A DNA stretch of 47,904 nucleotides from Novosphingobium indicum (GTDB taxonomy: Bacteria > Pseudomonadota > Alphaproteobacteria > Sphingomonadales > Sphingomonadaceae): positions 1 to 47,904 of the forward strand of contig NZ_BMLK01000027.1 of NCBI RefSeq assembly GCF_014645195.1, written 5' to 3'. Position numbers and translations under genes: made by a program. The notes below the pieces were generated by a model that was not told where the DNA came from, searched no databases, and was given only the letters and a program-made list of their open reading frames with translations. Of the stretch, positions 41,371 through 47,904 are shown in pieces; position 1 is the stretch's first letter, and the number at the start of each line of letters is the position of its first letter.

Positions 41371-41828
41371 TACATCGTCTCCTGTTCCGTCAGTGTCACC
41401 CGCGCCGGCGTCCAGTTGCGTGCCCGCCTGGCTTCGCGCGCTGCGACATCCTCACCTTCAAAATCCATGGGCGCGGGCGCACTGGTGAACGCATCCCGCG
41501 CATCGAGCGCCGGCATGTTCACGACAGCTCTGGCCGCACCATCCTTGTACCAGACCGCCGCGACGAAGACGCCGCAGTGGCCGCACACCAGAAAGTCGGT
41601 GATTCCCAGCCCGAACCGGTAAGGCTCCAGCGCAGCCGGGACCGCCAGCTCGACCAGCCCTGCAGGGTCCGACAGCACGACCGCGCGGTGCCGCACGCAA
41701 AAGCCGCAGCTATCGGCGCGCGGCGTGAAGTCTCCCGGCGCCTTGTCGCTGTGCAGCGCGACATGAATGCGTCCGCAATGGCAACCACCCGCATAGTGGT
41801 GGGCATAAGTTGCCGGTTCGCGCTCCAT
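41370..41828 (-). CDS. GFA/CENP-V-type zinc-binding protein
   Basis: 152 residues. Zinc-ligand Cys are in CHC at 16-18, CGFC at 41-44, and CGHCG from 82; these match the GFA (glutathione-dependent formaldehyde-activating) fold. Most GFA-domain proteins do not act on formaldehyde, and there is no glutathione gene nearby. It starts nine bases after the carboxylase alpha-subunit stop and ends inside the MaoC start. A role in the same branched-acid pathway is likely but undefined. Confidence 0.85.
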   Translation of the reverse strand: MEREPATYAHHYAGGCHCGRIHVALHSDKAPGDFTPRADSCGFCVRHRAVVLSDPAGLVELAVPAALEPYRFGLGITDFLVCGHCGVFVAAVWYKDGAARAVVNMPALDARDAFTSAPAPMDFEGEDVAAREARRARNWTPARVTLTEQETM

Positions 41829-41837
41829 GTCTGCGGC

Positions 41838-43682
41838 TTACTCCGCTTCTTCCTCGATCATCACCAGCAGCGCATCGACCTGCACTTGCGCTCCCGCGCT
41901 GGCATTGAGCTCGGCCACCGTGCCGTCGAACGGGGCGGTGAGCGTGTGCTCCATCTTCATCGCTTCGAGCGTGAGCAGCTTCTGGCCCTTGATCACGGCA
42001 TCGCCCTTCTCGACCTCGACCGAGATGACCTTGCCCGGCATCGGCGCAATGATCGCGCCCGAGCCGTCTGCAGCCCCATGCGCGGCATCGTGCCGCCACG
42101 GGGTGAGCAGCCAGGCCTGACCCTGCTCGGTTACCAGCACGCCGCTCGCCGGGTCATCCGTCCCTTCGCCGGTAAGCTCGACTTCGACTTTCTCGCCGTC
42201 CAGCAGGAACCATGCTGCACGCTGGGGTGCAGCATTGAGCCGGAACCCGGCCATGTCGGTCACCGGCACAAGCGCATCGGCGGCCGCCTGCAGCACATCG
42301 TCGGACGGCACCGGCGGCTCGGCCATTTCCTCGCCGTCGCGGCCGATCAGCCCGGTATCGACATTGCCCGCAGCAAAGTCCGGATGCTGCAGCGCCTTCA
42401 CCAGGAACGAGGCATTGGTCTTGACCGGCCAGACCGCACTGTCGGCCAGCATGTCGCCAAGCCGCTCGCGCGCTTCGCTGCGGTCCTCGCCCCAGGCAAT
42501 GACCTTGGCGATCATCGGATCGTAGTGCGGTGAGACTTCCGCGCCTTCATAGACACCGGTATCGATACGTCCGCCGTCGGCCTCGCCGAACTGCAGCAGA
42601 TCGAGCTTGCCGATGCTCGGCAGGAAGCCCTTGGCCGGGTCCTCCGCATAGAGGCGCGCTTCCATCGCCCAGCCGTCGATGGTCAGGTCTTCCTGACGCA
42701 GCGGCAAAGGCTCGCCCGAAGCGACGCGCAGCTGCCATTCGACCAGATCGACGCCGGTGATTTCCTCGGTGACGGGATGCTCCACCTGCAGGCGGGTGTT
42801 CATTTCCATGAACCAGATCTTGTCCGCCGAGAGCTTGCCCGAGCCGTCGGCAATGAACTCGATCGTGCCCGCGCCAACATAGTCGACGGCCTTTGCTGCA
42901 CGCACCGCTGCAGCACAAAGGGCTTCCCGTGTGTCGCTGTCCATGCCCGGCGCGGGGGCTTCCTCGATCACCTTCTGGTGGCGGCGCTGCAGCGAGCAGT
43001 CGCGCTCGAAGAGGTGGACGACATTGCCGTGCTTGTCGCCGAAGACCTGCACTTCGATGTGACGCGGCGAGGCGATGTACTTCTCGATCAGCACGTGATC
43101 GTTGCCGAAAGACGATGCCGCCTCGCGCTTGCACGATTGCAGTGCGTCGGCGAAGTCTTCCTCGCTTTCGACAAGGCGCATGCCCTTGCCGCCGCCGCCG
43201 GCGACAGCCTTGATCAGCACCGGATAGCCGACTTTTGCCGCCTCGTCGGCCAGCACGCCCGGCGTCTGATCCTCACCCATGTAGCCCGGCGTCACCGGCA
43301 CCCCCGCTTCGGCCATCAGCTTCTTGGCGGCGTCCTTGAGGCCCATCGCGGTGATCGAAGACGGGTTCGGTCCGACCCAGACGATCCCCGCATCCATCAC
43401 CGCCTGCGCGAACGCGGCGTTCTCGGAAAGGAAGCCGTAACCGGGATGGATCGCCTCGGCGCCGGTCTGCTTGGCCGCGGCAATGATCTTCTCGCCGACG
43501 AGGTAAGATTCGCGCGTCGGCGCCGGGCCGATGCGCACGGCCTCGTCGGCCTCGCGCACATGCAGCGCCTGCGCATCGGCGTCGGAATAGACGGCCACAG
43601 TGCGGATGCCGAGTTCACGCGCGGTGCGAATGACCCGGCAGGCGATTTCGCCGCGATTGGCGATGAGGAGGGATTTGATCAT
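41838..43682 (-). CDS. mccA: Biotin-dependent acyl-CoA carboxylase, alpha subunit (biotin carboxylase + BCCP)
   Basis: 614 residues. Biotin carboxylase domain first (IKSLLIANRGEIACRVIRTA, AVAGGGGKGMRLV, MEMNTRLQVEHPVTE), then a spacer, and a C-terminal biotinyl domain with EAMKMEH. With the carboxyltransferase gene upstream it forms a complete enzyme that adds CO2 to an acyl-CoA. I assign methylcrotonyl-CoA because of the beta subunit's sequence; geranyl- or propionyl-CoA are alternatives. The ATG at 43682 follows GGGAG. A DUF559 cassette in reverse orientation separates it from its partner. Confidence 0.85.
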   Translation of the reverse strand: MIKSLLIANRGEIACRVIRTARELGIRTVAVYSDADAQALHVREADEAVRIGPAPTRESYLVGEKIIAAAKQTGAEAIHPGYGFLSENAAFAQAVMDAGIVWVGPNPSSITAMGLKDAAKKLMAEAGVPVTPGYMGEDQTPGVLADEAAKVGYPVLIKAVAGGGGKGMRLVESEEDFADALQSCKREAASSFGNDHVLIEKYIASPRHIEVQVFGDKHGNVVHLFERDCSLQRRHQKVIEEAPAPGMDSDTREALCAAAVRAAKAVDYVGAGTIEFIADGSGKLSADKIWFMEMNTRLQVEHPVTEEITGVDLVEWQLRVASGEPLPLRQEDLTIDGWAMEARLYAEDPAKGFLPSIGKLDLLQFGEADGGRIDTGVYEGAEVSPHYDPMIAKVIAWGEDRSEARERLGDMLADSAVWPVKTNASFLVKALQHPDFAAGNVDTGLIGRDGEEMAEPPVPSDDVLQAAADALVPVTDMAGFRLNAAPQRAAWFLLDGEKVEVELTGEGTDDPASGVLVTEQGQAWLLTPWRHDAAHGAADGSGAIIAPMPGKVISVEVEKGDAVIKGQKLLTLEAMKMEHTLTAPFDGTVAELNASAGAQVQVDALLVMIEEEAE

Positions 43683-43723
43683 GATTTAACTCCCAATCCC
43701 CATCCGGATGCCGGAAACCCATT

Positions 43724-43775
43724 CCTCCCCGAGCTCGTCTCGGGGAGGTGGCTCGCGAAGCGAGACGGAGGGGGA
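43724..43775. repeat. Two-hairpin palindromic element, left copy (5' of the second DUF559 gene)
   Basis: CCTCCCCGAG (43724-43733) and CTCGGGGAGG (43739-43748) form a 10-base-pair hairpin. A second short hairpin, CTCGC-GAA-GCGAG, follows, then GGAGGGGGA. The element lies in inverted orientation to the right copy (44149-44210). It runs up to six bases before the DUF559 ATG and supplies its ribosome site. Confidence 0.88.
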
Positions 43776-43781
43776 AAAGCG

Positions 43782-44213
43782 ATGTTCAAAAACGTTGCGC
43801 CCAAACCGCGCGCTGGCGGTATCGGCCGAGCGCGAAAGCTGCGGAGCGAAATGCCGCTGCCGGAAGTCCTGCTCTGGCGTGAGTTGCGCAAACGGCCTGG
43901 CGGACTGAAATTTCGCCGCCAGCGCCCCAGCGGGGCCTTTGTTCTGGATTTCTACTGCGCCGATGCGCGGCTTGCCATCGAAGTGGATGGCATGGCGCGC
44001 GGCATGGGGGACAACCCGCCGCGGGATGAGGCGAGAGATCGTTGGTTCGCAAGTGCGGGCATTGCGACCTTGCGCATTCCGGCAAGCGCGATTTTGGATG
44101 ACCTTGCGGCGGCCTTGGCCCTGATCGTTTCCGAAGCGCGGGCGCGGCTCCCCCTCCACCACCCGGCTGCGCCGGGCGGTCCCCCTCCCCGAGACAAGCT
44201 CGGGGAGGAATGA
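43782..44213 (+). CDS. DUF559 (Vsr/restriction-endonuclease-like fold) protein, locus 2
   Basis: 143 residues. MPLPEVLLWRELRKRPGGLKFRRQRPSGAFVLDFYC is followed by ARLAIEVDG and then by IATLRIPASAIL, the DUF559 core with Asp and Glu-x-Asp as putative nuclease residues. The family is shared with 23593-23970, but the two proteins differ through much of their length. The C-terminal 20-odd residues, from about LPLHHPAAPGGPPPRDKLGEE, are read from the right palindromic element. It is on the opposite strand to the flanking carboxylase genes, splitting their operon. Function is unknown. Confidence 0.85.
   Translation: MFKNVAPKPRAGGIGRARKLRSEMPLPEVLLWRELRKRPGGLKFRRQRPSGAFVLDFYCADARLAIEVDGMARGMGDNPPRDEARDRWFASAGIATLRIPASAILDDLAAALALIVSEARARLPLHHPAAPGGPPPRDKLGEE
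44149..44210. repeat. Two-hairpin palindromic element, right copy (overlaps the 3' end of the second DUF559 gene)
   Basis: CCTCCCCGAG (44184-44193) and CTCGGGGAGG (44199-44208) repeat the hairpin of the left copy, in inverted order relative to it. A second hairpin, CCCGGC-TGC-GCCGGG (44162-44176), takes the place of the left copy's CTCGC stem. CCCCCTCC on its inner side matches GGAGGGGG of the left copy. The element codes for the C-terminus of the DUF559 protein. Confidence 0.88.
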
Positions 44214-44236
44214 GGACAATTTCACCTGCACCGTCA

Positions 44237-45838
44237 TCACATCCTGAACACGCCAAACTGCGGACGATCGGGAATCGGCGCCTCGAGGCTCGCCGCCAGC
44301 GCCAGTCCCAGCACATCGCGGGTCTGGGCCGGGTCGATCACGCCGTCGTCCCACAGGCGCGCGGTGGCGTAGTAGGGGTTGCCTTCGTCCTCGTACTTCT
44401 GGCGGATCGGCGCCTTGAAAGCCTCGGCCTCGCGTTCGTCCCACTTGGACGCATCGCGGTGGACGGTGGCGAGCACAGAAGCCGCCTGTTCGCCGCCCAT
44501 CACCGAGATGCGCGCATTGGGCCAGGTAAAAAGGAAGCGCGGGTCATAGGCGCGGCCGCACATGCCGTAGTTGCCGGCGCCGAAGCTGCCGCCGATCAGC
44601 ACGGTGATCTTAGGCACAGTCGCGGTGGCAACCGCCGTCACCAGCTTTGCGCCGTGCTTGGCGATGCCCTCGGCCTCGTACTTGCCGCCGACCATGAAGC
44701 CCGAGATGTTCTGGAGGAACAGCAGCGGGATCTTGCGCTGGCAGGCGAGCTCGATGAAGTGCGCACCCTTTTGCGCGCTTTCGGAGAACAGCACGCCGTT
44801 GTTGGCGAGGATCGCCACCGGCATGCCATGGATATGCGCGAAACCGCAGACCAGCGTGTTACCGTAGAGCGCCTTGAACTCGTGGAACTCGCTGCCATCG
44901 ACCACGCGGGCGATGACCTCGTGCACATCGTAAGGCGCACGAACGTCCTCGGGGATGATCGAGTAGAGCTCTTCCGGATCGTACTTCGGCGCGCGCGGCT
45001 CCTGGACCGGCAAGTCATGCCGATGCACCGGGCCGAGGTGGCTGACGATATCGCGCACGATCGTCAGCGCGTGCTCGTCGTTATCGGCGAGGTGATCGGT
45101 CACGCCCGACTTGCGGCTATGCAGATCGCCCCCGCCTAAATCCTCCGCCGAGATCACTTCGCCCGTTGCCGCCTGCACCAGTGGCGGTCCGGCGAGAAAG
45201 ATCGTGCCCTGCTCCTTCACGATGACGCTCTCGTCGCTCATCGCCGGCACATAGGCGCCGCCCGCGGTGCACGAACCCATGACGCAGGCGATCTGGGCAA
45301 TGCCCTTCGCGCTCATGTTCGCCTGATTGAAGAAAATGCGGCCGAAGTGGTCGCGGTCGGGGAAGACTTCCGCCTGGTGCGGCAGGTTGGCCCCGCCGCT
45401 GTCGACGAGGTAGATGCACGGCAGGTTGTTTTCCTCGGCAATCTCCTGCGCGCGGACGTGCTTCTTCACCGTCATCGGGTAATAGGTGCCGCCTTTGACG
45501 GTGGCATCGTTGCACACGATCATGCACTGGCGGCCCGAGACGCGGCCGATGGCCGTGATGATCCCCGCGCCGGGAATGTCCTCGCCATAAAGGCCGTTCG
45601 CAGCGAGTTGGCCCAGTTCAAGCAGCGGTGAGCCGGGATCGAGCAGACGCTCGACGCGATCGCGCGGGAGCAGCTTGCCGCGGCTGACATGGCGTGCGCG
45701 CGACTTCTCGTTTCCGCCCAGGGCCGCAGTCGCGACCTTCTCGTGCAGATCCTTGGCCAGAGCGCGGTTGTGCGCATCGCGCGCCTTCGCCTCCGGGCTT
45801 TCGAGGTTCACGTTGGTTGGGAGCACCGGCGCGCTCAT
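44237..45838 (-). CDS. mccB: Acyl-CoA carboxylase beta subunit (methylcrotonyl-CoA carboxylase-type carboxyltransferase)
   Basis: 533 residues. HVSRGKLLPRDRVERLLDPGSP, GGTYYPMTVKKHVRAQEIA, CIYLVDSGGANLPHQAEVFPD, and GSCTAGGAYVPAMSDE form the N-terminal half. SGFMVGGKYEAEGIAKHGAK and GGSFGAGNYGMCGRAYDPRF follow. The end, YYATARLWDDGVIDPAQTRDVLGLAL and GVFRM, is the characteristic MCC beta tail. It transfers CO2 from biotin to 3-methylcrotonyl-CoA in leucine or isoprenoid breakdown. Other leucine-pathway genes (isovaleryl-CoA dehydrogenase, HMG-CoA lyase) are absent from the window. Confidence 0.88.
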   Translation of the reverse strand: MSAPVLPTNVNLESPEAKARDAHNRALAKDLHEKVATAALGGNEKSRARHVSRGKLLPRDRVERLLDPGSPLLELGQLAANGLYGEDIPGAGIITAIGRVSGRQCMIVCNDATVKGGTYYPMTVKKHVRAQEIAEENNLPCIYLVDSGGANLPHQAEVFPDRDHFGRIFFNQANMSAKGIAQIACVMGSCTAGGAYVPAMSDESVIVKEQGTIFLAGPPLVQAATGEVISAEDLGGGDLHSRKSGVTDHLADNDEHALTIVRDIVSHLGPVHRHDLPVQEPRAPKYDPEELYSIIPEDVRAPYDVHEVIARVVDGSEFHEFKALYGNTLVCGFAHIHGMPVAILANNGVLFSESAQKGAHFIELACQRKIPLLFLQNISGFMVGGKYEAEGIAKHGAKLVTAVATATVPKITVLIGGSFGAGNYGMCGRAYDPRFLFTWPNARISVMGGEQAASVLATVHRDASKWDEREAEAFKAPIRQKYEDEGNPYYATARLWDDGVIDPAQTRDVLGLALAASLEAPIPDRPQFGVFRM

Positions 45839-45956
45839 GCCCTGATTTCCTTCCCGGCTACGATTTGCATCAGCCTCTTCCCGCAGGATTTCGATTTACA
45901 CAGCCTATCTAGCCAAGCTGCAACGACAGAGGAAATTGAAAGTTTTGGCAGCACGT

Positions 45957-45973
45957 CATAGACAACTTCTATG
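45957..45973. promoter_or_regulatory. Inverted repeat over the LysR start codon
   Basis: CATAG (45957-45961) and CTATG (45969-45973) are a perfect inverted repeat separated by seven bases, which fits the ATAG-N7-CTAT (T-N11-A) form of LysR sites. Its right arm contains the start ATG of the LysR gene. It lies in the 132-base divergent gap shared with the carboxylase operon, suggesting self-control and control of that operon. Confidence 0.45.
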
Positions 45974-46843
45974 ATCGACCAGTACCAGCTGCGCTATTTC
46001 CTCGCCGTCGCCGAAACCGGCAGTTTCAGCCGCGCAGCCAAGCGCGTCAGCGTGACCCAGCCTTCGCTGTCGGCGGGGATCGCCAAGCTGGAACGCGAAC
46101 TGGGCGCGCGCCTGTTCGACAGGGATCGCCAGGGCGTTGCCCTGACCCCCGCCGGCAGCCGCTTCCTCGTGCGCGCCCGGCGAATCGCGGCAGAATACGA
46201 ACATGCGCTGGTCGAATTGTCCGAAGTCTCCGACCCTACGCTGCTGCGCATCGGCGTGCTCGGGACGATCCCCACCGCCATGATCGAAAACCTGCTGGAG
46301 CAGCACCGCGCGCTGGGATCGGGCGAGGCGCTGGAAATCCTCGACGGCAGCGAGCGGGACATCACCGAGCGACTCGAACGCGGCCGCATCGACCTGGCGC
46401 TGACCGTCGTGCGCCAGCACCATGCGCGCTTCCATCCCGAAGTGCTCACGCGCGAGCGCTACATGATGGTTCTGCCCACCGATCACCCCCTGGCGGACGA
46501 GGACGAAGTCATGGCCGAACAGCTCGCGCGCGACCGCATGGCGCTGCGCCGCCACTGCGAGGCCCTGCCCGAGATCAACCGCTTCTTCATAGCCCGCGGG
46601 GTGCGCCCGCGCTTCGTGCTCAAGACCACCACAGACGAGCGCGTGCTCGCCGTCGTGCGCGCGGGAGCCGGGGTCGGGATGATGCCCGAATGTTTCGCCG
46701 AAACTGCGGTGCGCTTCGTGCCGGTCAAGGACTTCGAACTGACCCGCGACGTCGGCCTGCTCCATGCCGGTGAGCCGCATATCGCTCAGGCGCTGGCCAG
46801 CCCCTTCATCGGCCTTGTCCGCCGGCACTACGGCAAGGCATGA
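45971..46843 (+). CDS. LysR-family transcriptional regulator
   Basis: 290 residues. The winged-helix N-terminus reads QYQLRYFLAVAETGSFSRAAKRVSVTQPSLSAGIAKLERELGARLFDR. The C-terminal effector-binding domain shows LRIGVLGTIPTAMIENLLEQ and ERGRIDLALTVVRQH. It is divergent from mccB and therefore the likely regulator of the carboxylase operon. The effector might be a pathway acid or CoA ester. A palindrome covers its start codon. Confidence 0.92.
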   Translation: MIDQYQLRYFLAVAETGSFSRAAKRVSVTQPSLSAGIAKLERELGARLFDRDRQGVALTPAGSRFLVRARRIAAEYEHALVELSEVSDPTLLRIGVLGTIPTAMIENLLEQHRALGSGEALEILDGSERDITERLERGRIDLALTVVRQHHARFHPEVLTRERYMMVLPTDHPLADEDEVMAEQLARDRMALRRHCEALPEINRFFIARGVRPRFVLKTTTDERVLAVVRAGAGVGMMPECFAETAVRFVPVKDFELTRDVGLLHAGEPHIAQALASPFIGLVRRHYGKA

Positions 46844-46874
46844 AGCGCCCGAAGAGACAGGCGAGGAGAGAGAT

Positions 46875-47636
46875 ATGCTGCAACCTGCGGACATGAGCGG
46901 AAAGGTCGCGCTGGTCACCGGCGCGGCAGCGGGTCTGGGCCGCGCATCGGCGGAACGGCTGGCTGCGCTCGGCGCGAAAGTGGCGCTGGTCGATGTGGTC
47001 GAACAGGGGCTGGAAGAGGCCGCCAGCACCATTCGCGAGGCCGGCGGCGAAGCGCTGGTCCTCCCGCTCGACCTGTCGGTCCGCAGCAACTGCGCCAAGG
47101 CCGTCGACGACACGCTTGCGGCGTTCGGCCGGCTCGACGCTCTGTGCAACGTGGCCGGCGTGATGAAGCCCGGACCAACGCCGGAATTTTCCGACGAGGC
47201 CTGGGACCTCACCATGAAGGTCAATCTGGAAGCCCCGTTCTTCCTGATCCGCGCCGCCCTGCCGCATCTGCTCGAAAGCCACGGCGCCATCGTCAACGTG
47301 ACCTCGTGCGCGGCATTCCAAGGACAGGCCTATTTCGCCGCCTATTGCGCCACCAAGTCCGGCCTTACCAACATGACCAAGGCGCTGGCCATGGAATACA
47401 TGAAGGCGCCGATCCGCATCAACGCCGTGGCGCCTGGCGGAATGATGACGGGCCTCGTCGGCGGCATGGCGGCGCTCGCCGAATGCGACCGCGAACTGAT
47501 CGGCCGCATCGGCTCCCCGCGCGGGCTGTGCGAGATCGAGGACGTGGCCGAGACGGTAGTATTTCTGGCAACGCCTGCTGCGCGCTCGTATCACGGCGCC
47601 TGCATCAACATCGACGCGGGCGTGACGGCGGACTAG
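46875..47636 (+). CDS. Short-chain dehydrogenase/reductase (classical FabG-like)
   Basis: 253 residues, classical SDR length. The cofactor motif TGAAAGLG is at ~14-21; VALVDVVEQ (Asp after beta-2) predicts NAD; CNVAGV at the NAG position; NVTSCAAF the Ser, with Cys beside it; YCATKSG the Tyr/Lys pair; and INAVAPGGMMTG the C-terminal region. The ATG at 46875 has GAGGAGAG upstream and is 31 bases after the LysR stop. It likely shares the LysR transcript and belongs to the same pathway. Confidence 0.9.
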   Translation: MLQPADMSGKVALVTGAAAGLGRASAERLAALGAKVALVDVVEQGLEEAASTIREAGGEALVLPLDLSVRSNCAKAVDDTLAAFGRLDALCNVAGVMKPGPTPEFSDEAWDLTMKVNLEAPFFLIRAALPHLLESHGAIVNVTSCAAFQGQAYFAAYCATKSGLTNMTKALAMEYMKAPIRINAVAPGGMMTGLVGGMAALAECDRELIGRIGSPRGLCEIEDVAETVVFLATPAARSYHGACINIDAGVTAD

Positions 47637-47839
47637 CCACCGGAGACAGGACTACCCATGGGCAAATTGTGATCCTGGGTATAGCGCGAGATGACCGCTG
47701 TGCTCGATTTTAACTCAATAACTGTCTTTTCGAACACGCCGACACAGCTACATACAAAGACATGTGGTATCTGTGCGCAGCGGAGCAATCGAGAGAGTGC
47801 ATGACAGCACCCTGCAATTTGATATGAGCAAGTTGGTCC

Positions 47840-47904
47840 TAGAGCGGTTTTCGACCGTTCTGAATCGGCATGGGATTCCCTTTGGTCACGATTTCTGATT
47901 CAGA
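47840..47904. repeat. 65-base terminal inverted repeat, right copy
   Basis: This is the exact reverse complement of bases 1-65. The preceding gap, 47637-47839, holds no gene; TACCCA (47653-47658) pairs with TGGGTA (47676-47681) and could end the SDR transcript. The gap is less GC-rich than the genes. No transposase is near. Confidence 0.9.

Noticed and set aside
1..47904. The whole window as a composite transposon bounded by inverted ends
   Set aside because: No transposase, and 48 kb of ordinary chromosomal genes such as argH, lysA, nrdB and two tRNAs lie between the ends. An assembly break in a repeat is simpler.

Overview
The window looks like chromosomal DNA from a high-G+C alphaproteobacterium. 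A sphingomonad (Novosphingobium or Sphingobium type) is the best guess. I base this on codon use, the tlpA/argH/lysA neighbourhood, and short dispersed palindromes built on a TTCGACAAGCTCAGGATGAG core that I associate with that order. Both ends carry the same 65-base sequence in inverted orientation, so this is probably one whole assembled contig that stops inside a dispersed repeat. There is no transposase, integrase, plasmid replication gene, rRNA or CRISPR array.

Layout. 1-1041: a hairpin-rich stretch with a tiny CxxC protein, ending at tRNA-Gly(GCC). 1272-8241: housekeeping and envelope genes: a thioredoxin/TPR protein, a Lon-type substrate-binding protein, a TPR/O-GlcNAc-transferase-like protein, and a three-gene GtrB/GtrA/specific-transferase-like operon. 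8273-8348: tRNA-Thr(CGT). 8517-19847: catabolic cluster I (enoyl-CoA hydratase, acyl-CoA ligase, Baeyer-Villiger-type monooxygenase, SDR, large beta-propeller, EthD protein, MFS transporter, Rieske oxygenase alpha subunit, VOC protein). 19851-23458: tlpA, argH, a small lipoprotein and lysA. 23475-25478: a DUF559 nuclease-like gene between repeats, a small coupled gene and nrdB. 25748-27658: small accessory genes (cupin, two DUF2171-type proteins, PepSY-like membrane protein) and a tandem repeat. 27868-47636: catabolic cluster II, with a PQQ quinohemoprotein dehydrogenase, four SDRs in total with cluster I counted separately, a CoA-transferase, an HSL-type esterase, dehydratases, an acyl-CoA ligase, an IclR regulator, a KSTD-like flavoprotein, the two subunits of a methylcrotonyl-CoA-type carboxylase, and a LysR regulator.

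How the genes may fit together. The two catabolic clusters suggest growth on a cyclic or branched hydrophobic substrate. Oxygenase and dehydrogenase steps would make a ketone, the Baeyer-Villiger enzyme would convert it to an ester or lactone, a hydrolase or lactonase would open it, and CoA ligases, a CoA-transferase, hydratases, SDRs and a biotin carboxylase would handle the resulting acids. The substrate cannot be read from the sequence. Divergent IclR and LysR genes with palindromes in their control regions are the likely local regulators.

The most unusual pattern is that two unrelated loci (23.5-24.2 kb and 43.7-44.2 kb) each hold a lone DUF559 endonuclease-like gene. Each is flanked by a pair of two-hairpin palindromic elements, and in each the last codons of the gene lie inside the adjoining element. 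At the second locus this cassette sits backwards inside a carboxylase operon. This resembles the pairing of REP palindromes with RAYT transposases, but with a different nuclease family.
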